Positions 51,224-61,633 are shown, counted from the first letter of the stretch. The stretch: 64,000 nucleotides of DNA from Chitinophagaceae bacterium (GCA_014879565.1 JACSRW010000029.1:124001-188000), one strand, 5' to 3'. Notes: a model not told the origin generated them from the letters alone. Numbers and translations are program-made.

Positions 51224-54200
51224 ATGAAATATCTGCTTTTTATGACCGCCCTGCTGGTTGCAAGCATCACCGGGGCACAATCCCCTGTTTATTTTCTTTC
51301 TCATCCCACCCTTACTCCCGACGGGGAGATCGTTGTTTTCAGTTTTGAGGGAGATCTGTGGAAAGCTTCGGTGAAAGACGGGAAAGCCACCCGGCTGACC
51401 GCTATGCCGGGCTATGAAACGTCCCCCCGGGTTTCACCCGACGGGAAATGGATCGCCTTTACCGGCCGGCAAAACGGCAATGCGGATATCTACCTGATGC
51501 CCCTGGAAGGCGGGGAAATAAAACAACTCACCTGGCACAGCGGAAATGATGAACTGAGCAGCTGGTCCTGGGATGCAAAATCCGTTTATCTCAACAGTAA
51601 CCGGATGGGACAGGTAGCCGGGTATAAACTCAGCATAACCGGGGGGACACCCCGCCGGGTATTCGGAAATTATTTTTTCCAGTATGATCATAACCTCGCC
51701 GAACACCCGAAAACCGGGGAGATTTTTTTCAATGATACCTGGGAAAGCAGCAACCAGGTACAGCGCAAACGGTACAAAGGGGCTTTTAATCCGGATATCC
51801 AGTCGTATGATTTCAGCAGCAAACAGCATAAAAAATATACAGACTGGGAAGGAAAGGATTTTGCCGCTACGCTCGACCGGACCGGCAACCTCTATTTCAT
51901 ATCCGACGAAGTAAACGGGGAGTATAATCTCTTTACCGTGGAGAACGGAAAGAAAAAGGCCCTGACCCGGTTTAACAGTTCTATCCGCAACCCGCAGGTA
52001 AGTGCAGACGGGAGAAGGGTGGTTTACGAAAGGGACTACCGGCTCTGGATCTATGAGGTGAAAACAGGAAAAGATAACCAGCTTCCGGTAACCCTTTACC
52101 GCAATCCGGTGCTGGAAAAAGAAAAGGATTTTGACGTGCGGGGGAATATAGAAAGGTTTGATGTGTCACCCGACGGGAAAAAACTGGCCTTTATTTCAAG
52201 AGGGGAGCTTTTTGTCAGCGATATCGAGGGCAAGTTTGTGCGCAAACTGGAAAGAGGTTCTGCTGAAAGGGCGGGGGAAGTAAAGTGGATGGCGGATAAC
52301 CGCAGCCTGCTTTTCAGCCAGACGGCTGAGGGTTATTATAACTGGTTTACCATCCGGGCAGACAGCACCGGTTCCCTGCGCCAGTTGACCCGGGAAAAGA
52401 GAAATAACCGGTCACTGATACTCAATAAAAAAAGAACAAAAGCGGTGTACCTGAGCGGACGCGATGAACTGCGTTTGCTGGACCTGAAAACCCTGCAGAG
52501 CGAGCGGATCGTTAAAGATGAGTTCTGGGCTTTCCAGAACAGCGATCCTTCTTTCTCTCCTGATGATCAGTATGTGCTTTTTACCGCCAAGCGGAATTTT
52601 GAGGAAGACATTTTCATTTATTCCCTGCAGGAGAAAAAGACCATCAACCTTACGCAAACGGGTGTTACCGAGAATAATCCGTACTGGTCGCCCGACGGGA
52701 AATACATTTACTTCAGTTCGCAACGGCTGAAGCCGGCTTATCCCTTTGGTATGCCCAATGCCCGGGTATACCGGGTAGCCCTGGAAAAACTGGATGAGCC
52801 CTACCGGTCCGACAAACTGAATGATCTTTTCCGGGAGGAAAAAAAGGACAGTGCAGGTAAAAAATCCAACGGAGATTCTGCCAGGTCCATGCGTATTGAC
52901 ACAGACCGGATCCTGGAACGCTTTGAGCAGATCAGTCCTTCAATAGGTTTACAGTTTCTCTCTTTTGTTTATCAGAAAGGAGAGAAAACAACCGTATTAT
53001 ATGGCAGTAACCACGGAGAAGGGAGACCGGCTCTCTGGAAAACGGTGATGGAACCTTTTGAGCAGCCAAAAACAGAAAAGATAGCGGGCACAGACAATAC
53101 TTTTGGCTTTGATATCGCAGAAGTGAATGATAAATTATTTGTGCTTTGCAATGGCGCCATCTGCAAACTGAACCTGGATGGAAATAAAGCAGAACCGCTG
53201 GTCATCAGCCATACTTTCCGCCGCAATCTCTCGGCCGAGTTCAGCCAGTTATTTGAAGAGGCCTGGGCCCAGATGGAGGAAGGTTACTATGATGAAAATT
53301 TTCACGGGCTTGACTGGAAAAAAACCAGGGCCTACTACAGCCGGTTTGTGCCTTTCCTGAATAACCGGGCAGATCTCCGGACTTTGCTGAATGATATGCT
53401 GGGAGAACTCAACTCCTCACACCAGGGATTCAGTACGTCCGGACCGGATGAATCCGTTCCGCTTCAGCAGGTGACTATGGAAACGGGTATCGTATTTGAG
53501 GAGGAGTCGCCCTATAAAGTCAGGTATGTGTTACCGCGTTCGGCAGCCGACCGGAAGCCGGTGGATATTCAGCCCGGTGATCAGCTGGTGGCGGTAAACG
53601 GCATACAGACCGATCTGTCCACGGACCGGAACTTTTATTTTACCAAACCGTCGCGGGATGCGGAACTGGTCCTTGAATTTAACCGGAACGGAAAAAGGAT
53701 CAGTACCCGGGTACACCCGCAGTTAAACCTTTATCAAAACCTCTACGATGAGTGGATTGACGCCAATCAGCGTCGGGTGGAGGAAAAGGGCAGGGGGCAG
53801 ATTGCTTATGGCTATATGAAGAATATGGGAACCGGTGAACTGGAGCAGTTTATCATAGATATGACCAGAGAACTTCAGGGTAAAAAAGGACTGATCTTTG
53901 ATCTCCGGTACAATACCGGCGGAAATGTGCATGACGAAGTGTTGCGTTTTCTTTCCCAAAAATCCTACCTGCGCTGGAAATACCGGGAAGGGGCGCTGAC
54001 TACCCAGTCGAATTTCACGCCTTCAGATATTCCGATTATTCTCCTGATCAATGAGCAGTCACTCAGTGATGCGGAGATGACTTCTGAAGGTTTCAAGGCG
54101 CTTAAGCTCGGTACGGTCATTGGTAATGAAACCTATCGCTGGATCATTTTTACCAGCGGGGTGGGGCTGGTGGACGGCTCTTTTGTCCGGATGCCGGCCT

Positions 54201-54349
54201 GGGGCTGTTATTCACTCGACGGAAAAGACCTGGAGCTGACCGGTGTGCAGCCGGATATTAAGGTGATCAACAGTTTTACGGATAAACTCAGCGGCAGAGA
54301 TCCGCAACTGGACAGGGCGGTGGAGGAATTGCTGAAAAAAATCCGTTAG
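51224..54349 (+). CDS. Tricorn-like S41 family serine protease
   Basis: A 1041-residue exported protease with a signal peptide (MKYLLFMTALLVASITGAQ). The N-terminal two thirds form WD40/TolB-type beta-propellers with repeated PDG words (LTPDGEIVVFSFEGDLW, RVSPDGKWIAFTG, YWSPDGKYIYFSS). A helical segment with LFEEAWAQMEEGYYDENFHG follows, then a PDZ domain (about 755-840) and an S41 catalytic domain. Tricorn catalytic residues are visible: His733 in NSSHQGF, and Ser948-Asp949 in NEQSLSDAEM. The layout matches tricorn core proteases, which degrade peptides. It stands alone between leuS and a giant cargo gene. Confidence 0.93.
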   Translation: MKYLLFMTALLVASITGAQSPVYFLSHPTLTPDGEIVVFSFEGDLWKASVKDGKATRLTAMPGYETSPRVSPDGKWIAFTGRQNGNADIYLMPLEGGEIKQLTWHSGNDELSSWSWDAKSVYLNSNRMGQVAGYKLSITGGTPRRVFGNYFFQYDHNLAEHPKTGEIFFNDTWESSNQVQRKRYKGAFNPDIQSYDFSSKQHKKYTDWEGKDFAATLDRTGNLYFISDEVNGEYNLFTVENGKKKALTRFNSSIRNPQVSADGRRVVYERDYRLWIYEVKTGKDNQLPVTLYRNPVLEKEKDFDVRGNIERFDVSPDGKKLAFISRGELFVSDIEGKFVRKLERGSAERAGEVKWMADNRSLLFSQTAEGYYNWFTIRADSTGSLRQLTREKRNNRSLILNKKRTKAVYLSGRDELRLLDLKTLQSERIVKDEFWAFQNSDPSFSPDDQYVLFTAKRNFEEDIFIYSLQEKKTINLTQTGVTENNPYWSPDGKYIYFSSQRLKPAYPFGMPNARVYRVALEKLDEPYRSDKLNDLFREEKKDSAGKKSNGDSARSMRIDTDRILERFEQISPSIGLQFLSFVYQKGEKTTVLYGSNHGEGRPALWKTVMEPFEQPKTEKIAGTDNTFGFDIAEVNDKLFVLCNGAICKLNLDGNKAEPLVISHTFRRNLSAEFSQLFEEAWAQMEEGYYDENFHGLDWKKTRAYYSRFVPFLNNRADLRTLLNDMLGELNSSHQGFSTSGPDESVPLQQVTMETGIVFEEESPYKVRYVLPRSAADRKPVDIQPGDQLVAVNGIQTDLSTDRNFYFTKPSRDAELVLEFNRNGKRISTRVHPQLNLYQNLYDEWIDANQRRVEEKGRGQIAYGYMKNMGTGELEQFIIDMTRELQGKKGLIFDLRYNTGGNVHDEVLRFLSQKSYLRWKYREGALTTQSNFTPSDIPIILLINEQSLSDAEMTSEGFKALKLGTVIGNETYRWIIFTSGVGLVDGSFVRMPAWGCYSLDGKDLELTGVQPDIKVINSFTDKLSGRDPQLDRAVEELLKKIR

Positions 54350-54416
54350 GAGTAAAGAGGGGGTGGCGATAATTGGCTGATATATAATATATATACTGCC
54401 AAAGGACTCCTATTTT

Positions 54417-54471
54417 GTTTTGGTCGGAATTTGTTTTATTTCCTATATTAGTCCCGTATTTTGACCAAAAC
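54417..54471. repeat. Inverted repeat upstream of the 2060-residue cargo gene
   Basis: GTTTTGGTC (54417-54425) and GACCAAAAC (54463-54471) are a perfect 9-base inverted repeat, with 37 bases between the arms. It lies in the 246-base gap before 54596 and may be a regulatory site. No exact TAnnTTTG match was found in the gap; the nearest word is TATTTTG at 54457-54463. Confidence 0.5.
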
Positions 54472-54595
54472 CGGCTTATCAGAAAGTCTTTCAACTTCTT
54501 TTCAGCGGCTGGGCCTGATGCACCATACGTTAAATTCCCAATAGCCTACAAAACCACCCGTTCCACAGAACCACATTTAAACCAAACATCTGCGT

Positions 54596-57500
54596 ATGAA
54601 AAAAATTGGACTTCGGAATTTTTTGAAGGGCCTTTCTTATGTTGCCACGCGAACTGAAAAAGCGGGAGTGTCCCGGATGCTGCTGCTGCTTCTTTTAATG
54701 AGTTTGTTTCAGTTTTCGTTTGCGCAAACCGGTTATGAACGCCCCCGGGTGGTGACCGGTGAATTAATCAGGGTCATTCCTTCCCTGCGTGATTTTACGC
54801 CGGGTACAGATTCCACGATGATAACCCGTACTGCCGAAGGGCTTATTGCCAAAAAATCATGGGTGAATCCCACGGTTGATTTCGGAACCAGCGCCAAGGG
54901 AGATCCTGTGGTGCAGGTAAACAATAAAAAGCTTTCCAATACGGCCCGTACTTCCCCTGAAGCCGGCACAGAAGTGATGCTGAACTTTGACGGGATGGGC
55001 TACACCAGTGTGGCCCCTGCCGACCCCACCATGACTGCCGGTCCTGGCCACATTATTCAAATGATTAACGGCGGTTCCGGTGCCTATTTCAAAGTTTGGG
55101 ACCGCAGCGGTGTACAGGTAGTTGCCCAAACCTATATGGATGCGCTGGCCGGTGCCGGCTATAGCGGTGCCGGAGACCCGGTAGCCCTCTATGACCAGTT
55201 TGCTGACCGGTATATGCTGACGGAATTTGGTTTTTCCGGTGGTGTTACTTCTTTTATCAATACCCTGATCGTTGCCGTATCGCAAACCAATGACCCGGCC
55301 GGTGCCTGGTATATCTACCGTTTCCAGGACAACAGCTTCTTTGTAGATTACCCCCACTGGAGCATCTGGCCTGGCGCGGTGTATGCCACTTCCAATGATT
55401 TTAATACATCGGGAACCGCTTACCTGGGTTCATCTCTTTATGCGATCAATAAAGCCAAAATGCTGACTGGTGACCCCACGGCTGAACTGATCCGCACCCG
55501 GCTGACCAGTTCGGATAATAAATTTATCTCCATGGCCCCGGTAAATATTACCGGGCCTACCGCTCCGGCGGCTGGTTCTCCCGGTATGTTCATGTATTTT
55601 AATGATGACAACTATACGGCTTCAGGTACAGATGTGGACAGCCTTGGCTTCATCACCATGCAGCCGAACTTTACCACACCGGCCAGTACCGTGATAACTT
55701 TCACCCAGCAGGTAGCGGTGGCTCCCTTCAAGTCAAGGGTTTGCGCCAGCCGTAACTGTATTCCTTCCGGCGGCGCCGGTTATGATGCCCTGAGTGACAG
55801 GATCATGAACCGGATTCAGTACCGCAATTTTGGCGCTTATGAGGCGATCGTACTGAATCATACAGTAGATGCCAATTATCCCGGAACAGCCAAAGCAGGT
55901 CTGCGCTGGTATGAACTGCGCAGAAGCGGCGGTAACTGGAGTGTATTCCAGCAATCTACTTTTGCTCCCGACGGCGATCACCGCTGGATGGGGTCTGTAA
56001 ATATTAACAGCAAGGGACAAATTGCCCTGGCCTATAACCATAGCGGCGCCGGTAAATATGCTTCTATTTATTTCTCCGGCCGTAATGCCGCCGATCCTCC
56101 CGGCACCATGCCTATAGCAGATATTCTGCTGCACCAGGGTACGGCCTACGGTACGTTCAGTAACCGCTGGGGTGATTATAATGACCTCGTGAATGATGTA
56201 GTGAACGACTCTATCTTCTGGTTTACGGCTATGTACGGAAGTGGTTCCAGTTCCTGGTCAACCCGGATTTCCAATTTCAAACTTGGACTTTGCGCGCCCA
56301 GTGTAAACATGGCACTCACCCAGGGTGGTACGGTTTCGGTTCCGGAAGGCGGATCCATCACCTATACCAATACAGTGAATGCCGTCTGTGATCCGATTAC
56401 CGGTTATACCCTTACCGATACACTGCCCACTACCGTAACCTGGGTTAGTGGTGGTTCTTATAACCCGGCCAACCGGGTAGTGACCTTTAACCCGGTGGAT
56501 GTACCGGCCGATGCCAGTCAGACTTACAGTTATACAGTAAATGTGAATGCGGGTACCTATTTCCCGCCTTCCCAGCATATCAATGATGCGGCAAACGCCA
56601 TCGCTCCTAACTGGACTGCGGCTACAACCGGAGCCGGTGCCTGGTCTGTTTCCACCGCTGCTTTCAGAAGTGCACCTTCCTCCTTCTTCTCCAACAACGT
56701 AGGTACCACTTCCGATCAGACACTCTTTACAACGGGTAGTTTCGCACTCAGTAATAATGCCTCCGCCATGCATTATCTCAGCTTCTGGCACCGGATTAAT
56801 TCCGAAACCAACTGGGATGGCGGTGTTGTGGAAATCAGCACCAACGGGGGTACTTCCTGGACAGATCTGGGTCCGTACATGAGCGGCTTTACCTACAACG
56901 GTACACTTAACAGTTCCCTGAATCCCCTGACAGGCCGCCCGGCCTTTACCGGCAACTCCGGCACCAGCTTCCTGGAAACACGTATTAACCTTTCCAGTTT
57001 TGCCGGACAGACCGTTAAAATCCGTTTCCGTTTCGGTTCTGATGGTTCTGTCAGCGCCACCGGCTGGTATGTGGATGATATCATGATGGAGAGCGCCCCG
57101 GTTATCCCGATGCGGACCAGTCTTTTCAATGCATCCAACGTACGGATTGCGATCTCTGATACAATAACCCGTATCACACAGCCTGTATGTGTCACTCCCC
57201 CTGTGGTGAATGCCCCGACGGTAACCCAGCCGACCTGTGCCGGTCAGCTGACTGGTTCCATTGTGGTGGATGCCACCGGTGTGGATGTACTGGAATACAG
57301 CCTGGATGGTACCACCTGGCAAACTTCAAACACCTTTAATAACCTCGCTGCCGGCAGTTACAATATCCAGGTACGTCTGCAGTCGAATACATACTGTCTG
57401 ACTGCTTACAGCGGAAACCCGGTGGTGATTAACCCGCTTGCCGGCACACCCACCGTTTCTGCACCGACAGTTACACAGCCTTTCTGCCCCGTTCTTACCG

Positions 57501-60500
57501 GAACCATTGTGGTCAATGCCAGCGGCACCGGTACCCTGGAATACAGCGTAAACAACGGTAGTACCTGGCAGACCTCCAACACCTTCGCAGGTCTGGCACC
57601 GGGTAACTATAATATCGTTGTCAGGGAACAGAGCACACCCGGCTGTTCAACAGTGTACAGCGGTAACCCCGTAACCATTAATACAGTTATCCCCCCGCAG
57701 GTGGTTAACCAGCCTGCCAGCCAGGTTATCTGTCAGAATGGTAATACCACATTCACAATAACTGACAATGCCCCGATTCCGGCTCCGACCTACCAGTGGC
57801 AGGTGAGCACCAACGGAGGCGCTACCTGGACCAACCTGGCCAATGTGGCTCCCTTCTCCGGTGTTACCACTACCACGCTGACTGTAACCGGAGCGGGTCT
57901 TGTTTATAATGGTAATCTTTTCCGTTGCGCAGTAACCAATATCTGCGGCACCACCAACTCCAACTCTGCTTCTCTTACCGTGAACCCGCTTCCGGTGGTG
58001 AATGCAGGTCCGAGCGGCCTCTGTGCACCGGTAACCGTTATTGCCAGTGGTAGCGCCAATACCTGGAGCTGGTCACCGGCCACCGGTCTGAATACCACTA
58101 CAGGTACTACCGTTATTGCAACACCGGTTGTTTCTACTGTATATACTGTAACAGGTACTATCACCGCAACGGGTTGTACCAATACTGCTTCTGTAACCGT
58201 ACTCGGAACCCCGGTAACCCCGGTAATCACTCCGGCTGCACCGGTTATCTGCGCAGGTACCATTCAGCCGCTGACCGTAGCACCGACTACATTTTCTGCG
58301 GTTTATACCGGATCTGCTATCAGTGTGCCGTCAAGCGGCAACGCAACACCATATCCGGCCCCGATCACCGTGACCGGTCTGCCGACCTCCGGCGTACGGG
58401 TGAAATCCATCACCTTAAACGGAGTATCGCATACATTCCCCGGCGACCTGGATATCCTGGTGCAGTCACCCACCGGTACGAACGTGATCGTGATGTCTGA
58501 TGCCGGCGGTGGCACCGATATCGTGAATGTTAACCTGACATTTGATGATGCGGCAGCAGCCCTGGTACCTGGTACCATTGTTTCCGGTACATACCGCCCG
58601 ACCAATGCAGGCGGTCCGGATAATTTCCCGGCACCTGGTCCTGGTTCTATTACCCAGGTGAACCCGCCTCTCTCCGGTTTTGGCGGCAACTTCAACGGCG
58701 ACTGGAAACTGTTTGTCGTGGATGATGCAGGTGGAGACCTTGGTTCTATAACCAGCTGGAGCATTGTATTTGAAGTGCCCACCGCTGTATGGTCACCGGC
58801 CACCGGACTCTTCACCGATGCCAACGCTACGAATGCCTATGTAGCCGGCACACCTGCTTCCACAGTTTATTTCAGACAGTCTCCGACTACGACTACCCAG
58901 TATACCTATACAGTGAATAATGTATTGGGTACCTGCAGCTCGGGACCTGCCAGTGTAACCGTAACCGTTAACCCGCTGCCTGTTGTATCAGTAAGCCCGA
59001 ACGCCCAGTGCGGACCGGTTACCCTGAATGCCACAGCCACCCCCACAACGGGTGTGAACTTCAGCTGGTCACCGGCTGCCGGCCTCAGCAGCACCACTGG
59101 CGCTTCTGTAACGGCTAACCCGGATCTGAATACAACCTATACGGTAACTGGTACCATTGCAGCTACCGGTTGTACCGCCACGGCTACCGCACTGGTTAAC
59201 GCCACACCGGCTGCACCGGTGGTGAGCCCGTCCAGTGTGAATATCTGTCTCGGCAGTACGACTACCCTGACCGTAACACCGGTAACGAAAACAAGTCCTG
59301 CCGGCGGCGCTATTGCCATCCCGGCCGGGGCACCTGTAGTTACTGCCTCCGGTGTAGCAGGGCCTTATCCTGCTGCTATCACGGTAGGTGGTTTGCCCGC
59401 CAGTGGTGTGCGTGTTAAATCTGTTCAGCTCAACGGACTGAACCATACATGGCCCAGTGACCTGGATATCCTGTTACAGGCTCCCAATGGTTCTCATGTG
59501 ATCCTGATGTCTGACAGAGGCGGTTCTACAGACATTATCAATGCCAGCCTGGTATTTGATGATGCCGCACTTATTGATCTGCCGAACACAGCCATTACGT
59601 CCGGTACCTATCGGCCGACCAATGTGGCAGCACCCGATAACTTCACGGCTCCGGGTCCCGGTGCAGTGAACCAGATCAACCCGCGTCTGGCCAATTTCAG
59701 TGGCAACTTCAATGGTGACTGGAAACTGTATATCGTTGACCAGTTCTCCGGTGATGTGGGCAGTATCAGCAGCTGGAGTATCACTTTCGAGGTAACCGGC
59801 GCTGTATGGACACCGGTAACCGGCCTCTTTACGGATCCTGTTGCTACCGTGCCTTATGTAGCCGGAACCATGGCCGGAACCGTTTATGCCAAACCGACCA
59901 CCACTACCACTTATTCTGTATCTACATCCACGGCTACCTGTAACTCGCCTGTTACCAACGTGACAGTAACGGTGTTCCAGCCTGCCGCGATCACCACACA
60001 GCCTGCGAATGTTACGCTCTGTGCCGGTGCCAATGCAGTCTTCAGTGTAGTGGCCACAGGCTCCAACCTGGCTTATCAGTGGCAGCTGAGTACCGATAAC
60101 GGTACCACCTGGACCAATATCAGTGGCGCCAATGCCGCCAGCTATACCGTAGCCAATACCACTACGTCACTGAGCGGCAGAAGATACCGTGTACTGATCA
60201 CCAATACATGTAATACGGTTACTTCCAATGCAGCCACCCTGACTGTAAATGCCCTCACACCAGTAACAGCCACCGATCTGTTTAACCAGCGGATCTGTAT
60301 CAGTGATACGCTCGTACCGCTGACCGGTTCACCGGTAGGTGGAAGCTGGAGTGGTATAGGTGTATCCGGCTTCAATTTCATACCGGGTGCAACTGCGGTT
60401 GGAACCTATGTACTGACCTACTCGTATACCAACGCTGCAGGCTGTACATCTACCGATACCACTACCGTAAAAGTGGTTGACTGTCCGGAAAGGATCCGTC

Positions 60501-60778
60501 AGCTGCGTGAAAACGGTGTGATCGTGTACCCGAACCCGAACAGCGGCCAGTTCTACTTCCGTATGAACAGCGTGCTGTACGATTACCTCGCCATGAAAGT
60601 GTACACAACCGGCGGACAGCTGGTGCATACACAGCAGTGGAAAGGGCTGGTTTACGGACGCGTGGTACCGATCAACCTGACCCATCTCCCGGCCGGCACA
60701 TACATGGTTCGCTTCATGTATGATGGCGGGGCAAGGACTTCCGAGAAGACCTTCCGTGTGGTGGTTGGCGGTCAATAA
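54596..60778 (+). CDS. Giant T9SS cargo protein with SprB-like, Ig-like and duplicated P-domain modules
   Basis: A 2060-residue surface protein. The signal segment is preceded by an unusually long N-region (hydrophobic core LLLLLLMSLFQFSFAQ at about 29-44). Residues 45-600 form a beta-rich globular domain with a run of Gly/Asn/Trp. A DUF11-like module (TLTDTLPTTVTWVSGGSY) and a jellyroll module follow. About 872-1028 holds two SprB-like repeats (EYSLDGTTWQTSNTFNNLAAGSYNI form). Then come Ig/PKD-type modules and two copies of a proprotein-convertase P-domain-like module (about 1244-1400 and 1578-1735; VKSITLNGVSHTFPGDLDIL and VKSVQLNGLNHTWPSDLDIL). The C terminus is a type A sorting domain (VIVYPNPNSGQFYF). 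It is probably a large adhesin or gliding-related surface protein. Confidence 0.9.
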   Translation: MKKIGLRNFLKGLSYVATRTEKAGVSRMLLLLLLMSLFQFSFAQTGYERPRVVTGELIRVIPSLRDFTPGTDSTMITRTAEGLIAKKSWVNPTVDFGTSAKGDPVVQVNNKKLSNTARTSPEAGTEVMLNFDGMGYTSVAPADPTMTAGPGHIIQMINGGSGAYFKVWDRSGVQVVAQTYMDALAGAGYSGAGDPVALYDQFADRYMLTEFGFSGGVTSFINTLIVAVSQTNDPAGAWYIYRFQDNSFFVDYPHWSIWPGAVYATSNDFNTSGTAYLGSSLYAINKAKMLTGDPTAELIRTRLTSSDNKFISMAPVNITGPTAPAAGSPGMFMYFNDDNYTASGTDVDSLGFITMQPNFTTPASTVITFTQQVAVAPFKSRVCASRNCIPSGGAGYDALSDRIMNRIQYRNFGAYEAIVLNHTVDANYPGTAKAGLRWYELRRSGGNWSVFQQSTFAPDGDHRWMGSVNINSKGQIALAYNHSGAGKYASIYFSGRNAADPPGTMPIADILLHQGTAYGTFSNRWGDYNDLVNDVVNDSIFWFTAMYGSGSSSWSTRISNFKLGLCAPSVNMALTQGGTVSVPEGGSITYTNTVNAVCDPITGYTLTDTLPTTVTWVSGGSYNPANRVVTFNPVDVPADASQTYSYTVNVNAGTYFPPSQHINDAANAIAPNWTAATTGAGAWSVSTAAFRSAPSSFFSNNVGTTSDQTLFTTGSFALSNNASAMHYLSFWHRINSETNWDGGVVEISTNGGTSWTDLGPYMSGFTYNGTLNSSLNPLTGRPAFTGNSGTSFLETRINLSSFAGQTVKIRFRFGSDGSVSATGWYVDDIMMESAPVIPMRTSLFNASNVRIAISDTITRITQPVCVTPPVVNAPTVTQPTCAGQLTGSIVVDATGVDVLEYSLDGTTWQTSNTFNNLAAGSYNIQVRLQSNTYCLTAYSGNPVVINPLAGTPTVSAPTVTQPFCPVLTGTIVVNASGTGTLEYSVNNGSTWQTSNTFAGLAPGNYNIVVREQSTPGCSTVYSGNPVTINTVIPPQVVNQPASQVICQNGNTTFTITDNAPIPAPTYQWQVSTNGGATWTNLANVAPFSGVTTTTLTVTGAGLVYNGNLFRCAVTNICGTTNSNSASLTVNPLPVVNAGPSGLCAPVTVIASGSANTWSWSPATGLNTTTGTTVIATPVVSTVYTVTGTITATGCTNTASVTVLGTPVTPVITPAAPVICAGTIQPLTVAPTTFSAVYTGSAISVPSSGNATPYPAPITVTGLPTSGVRVKSITLNGVSHTFPGDLDILVQSPTGTNVIVMSDAGGGTDIVNVNLTFDDAAAALVPGTIVSGTYRPTNAGGPDNFPAPGPGSITQVNPPLSGFGGNFNGDWKLFVVDDAGGDLGSITSWSIVFEVPTAVWSPATGLFTDANATNAYVAGTPASTVYFRQSPTTTTQYTYTVNNVLGTCSSGPASVTVTVNPLPVVSVSPNAQCGPVTLNATATPTTGVNFSWSPAAGLSSTTGASVTANPDLNTTYTVTGTIAATGCTATATALVNATPAAPVVSPSSVNICLGSTTTLTVTPVTKTSPAGGAIAIPAGAPVVTASGVAGPYPAAITVGGLPASGVRVKSVQLNGLNHTWPSDLDILLQAPNGSHVILMSDRGGSTDIINASLVFDDAALIDLPNTAITSGTYRPTNVAAPDNFTAPGPGAVNQINPRLANFSGNFNGDWKLYIVDQFSGDVGSISSWSITFEVTGAVWTPVTGLFTDPVATVPYVAGTMAGTVYAKPTTTTTYSVSTSTATCNSPVTNVTVTVFQPAAITTQPANVTLCAGANAVFSVVATGSNLAYQWQLSTDNGTTWTNISGANAASYTVANTTTSLSGRRYRVLITNTCNTVTSNAATLTVNALTPVTATDLFNQRICISDTLVPLTGSPVGGSWSGIGVSGFNFIPGATAVGTYVLTYSYTNAAGCTSTDTTTVKVVDCPERIRQLRENGVIVYPNPNSGQFYFRMNSVLYDYLAMKVYTTGGQLVHTQQWKGLVYGRVVPINLTHLPAGTYMVRFMYDGGARTSEKTFRVVVGGQ

Positions 60779-60801
60779 GCCTGATCAATAATTCAGATAC
60801 C

Positions 60802-60827
60802 AAGGCGCCCTTCGGGGCGCCTTTTTT
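60802..60827 (+). terminator. Intrinsic terminator after the giant cargo gene
   Basis: A perfect 9-bp stem (AAGGCGCCC at 60802-60810 with GGGCGCCTT at 60815-60823) with a TTCG tetraloop and a run of six T that overlaps the stem end. Confidence 0.93.
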
Positions 60828-60849
60828 ATTTTGCCATTATCTTTAGGGT

Positions 60850-61557
60850 ATGACCCGGAATCTGGCGGACATACTTTTAAATAACCAGGAAATCTTTCAG
60901 CCGGTCGTGCCCTTTGATAAAAGGAAAGACCGGCTTTATGCCCTGGATCTGACAGCAGATAATATAGAACTATCGGACGTAATGCTGGGGGACTGCCGTT
61001 TATTCAGCCTCTGTCTGGAGGAAAAATTAAAACAGACCGGCGCCCGCTATGCGATCGGGGGATATAATGAACACCGGACCGTGTATGCCCTGCATAAGGT
61101 TTTTGATGCGGCCAATGCCGGCGAACAGCCAAGGCGATTACACCTGGGAACGGATATCTGGGGAAAACCAGGTACGGCAGTTATGGCGCCGCTTGACGGG
61201 ATTGTACACAGTTTTGCCAATAATGACCGCAAAGGAGATTATGGAGCGACTATCATTCTTTCTCATCAACTGGACGGAGTCCCTTTCTATACACTTTACG
61301 GACACCTGGGGCTTTCCTCTATCCGCAATCTTGAGGAGGGCCGCCGGATCATGGCCGGGGAAATTTTCGCGGCTTTCGGGATACCCGCTGAAAACGGACA
61401 ATGGTCACCCCACCTGCATTTTCAACTGATTGTAAATCTGGGTGACTGGTATGGAGACTACCCTGGTGTTTGCGCTTTTCCGGACAGGGAAAAATGGCTG
61501 TCCAATTCTCCCGATCCTGACCTGATTTTGCGCATGAACTCATTCATTATTCACTGA
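60850..61557 (+). CDS. M23-like peptidase domain protein without signal peptide
   Basis: A 235-residue protein. Residues 95-200 form an M23/LytM peptidase domain: HLGTDIWGKPGTAVMAPLDG supplies the HxxxD zinc ligands, YTLYGHLG the middle motif, and WSPHLHFQLI the final HxH. All expected ligands are present. The N terminus (MTRNLADILLNNQEIFQPVV) is polar, so the protein seems cytoplasmic, which is unusual for a cell-wall peptidase. I recall similar domains fused to class III aminotransferases in other bacteria; here it is free-standing. It may act on something other than peptidoglycan. The gene follows a strong terminator and precedes ruvB by 76 bases. Confidence 0.82.
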   Translation: MTRNLADILLNNQEIFQPVVPFDKRKDRLYALDLTADNIELSDVMLGDCRLFSLCLEEKLKQTGARYAIGGYNEHRTVYALHKVFDAANAGEQPRRLHLGTDIWGKPGTAVMAPLDGIVHSFANNDRKGDYGATIILSHQLDGVPFYTLYGHLGLSSIRNLEEGRRIMAGEIFAAFGIPAENGQWSPHLHFQLIVNLGDWYGDYPGVCAFPDREKWLSNSPDPDLILRMNSFIIH

Positions 61558-61633
61558 ATACAGTTATCCGTTTAATTCACCGGCAGTGATCCCCTGATTA
61601 ATAGTAGCTTTACAGATATTTCAACAGCAACAG

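Noticed and set aside
54415-54657. 80-codon frame overlapping the start of the giant cargo gene
   Set aside because: It spans the upstream inverted repeat and overlaps a strong start with signal peptide in another frame.
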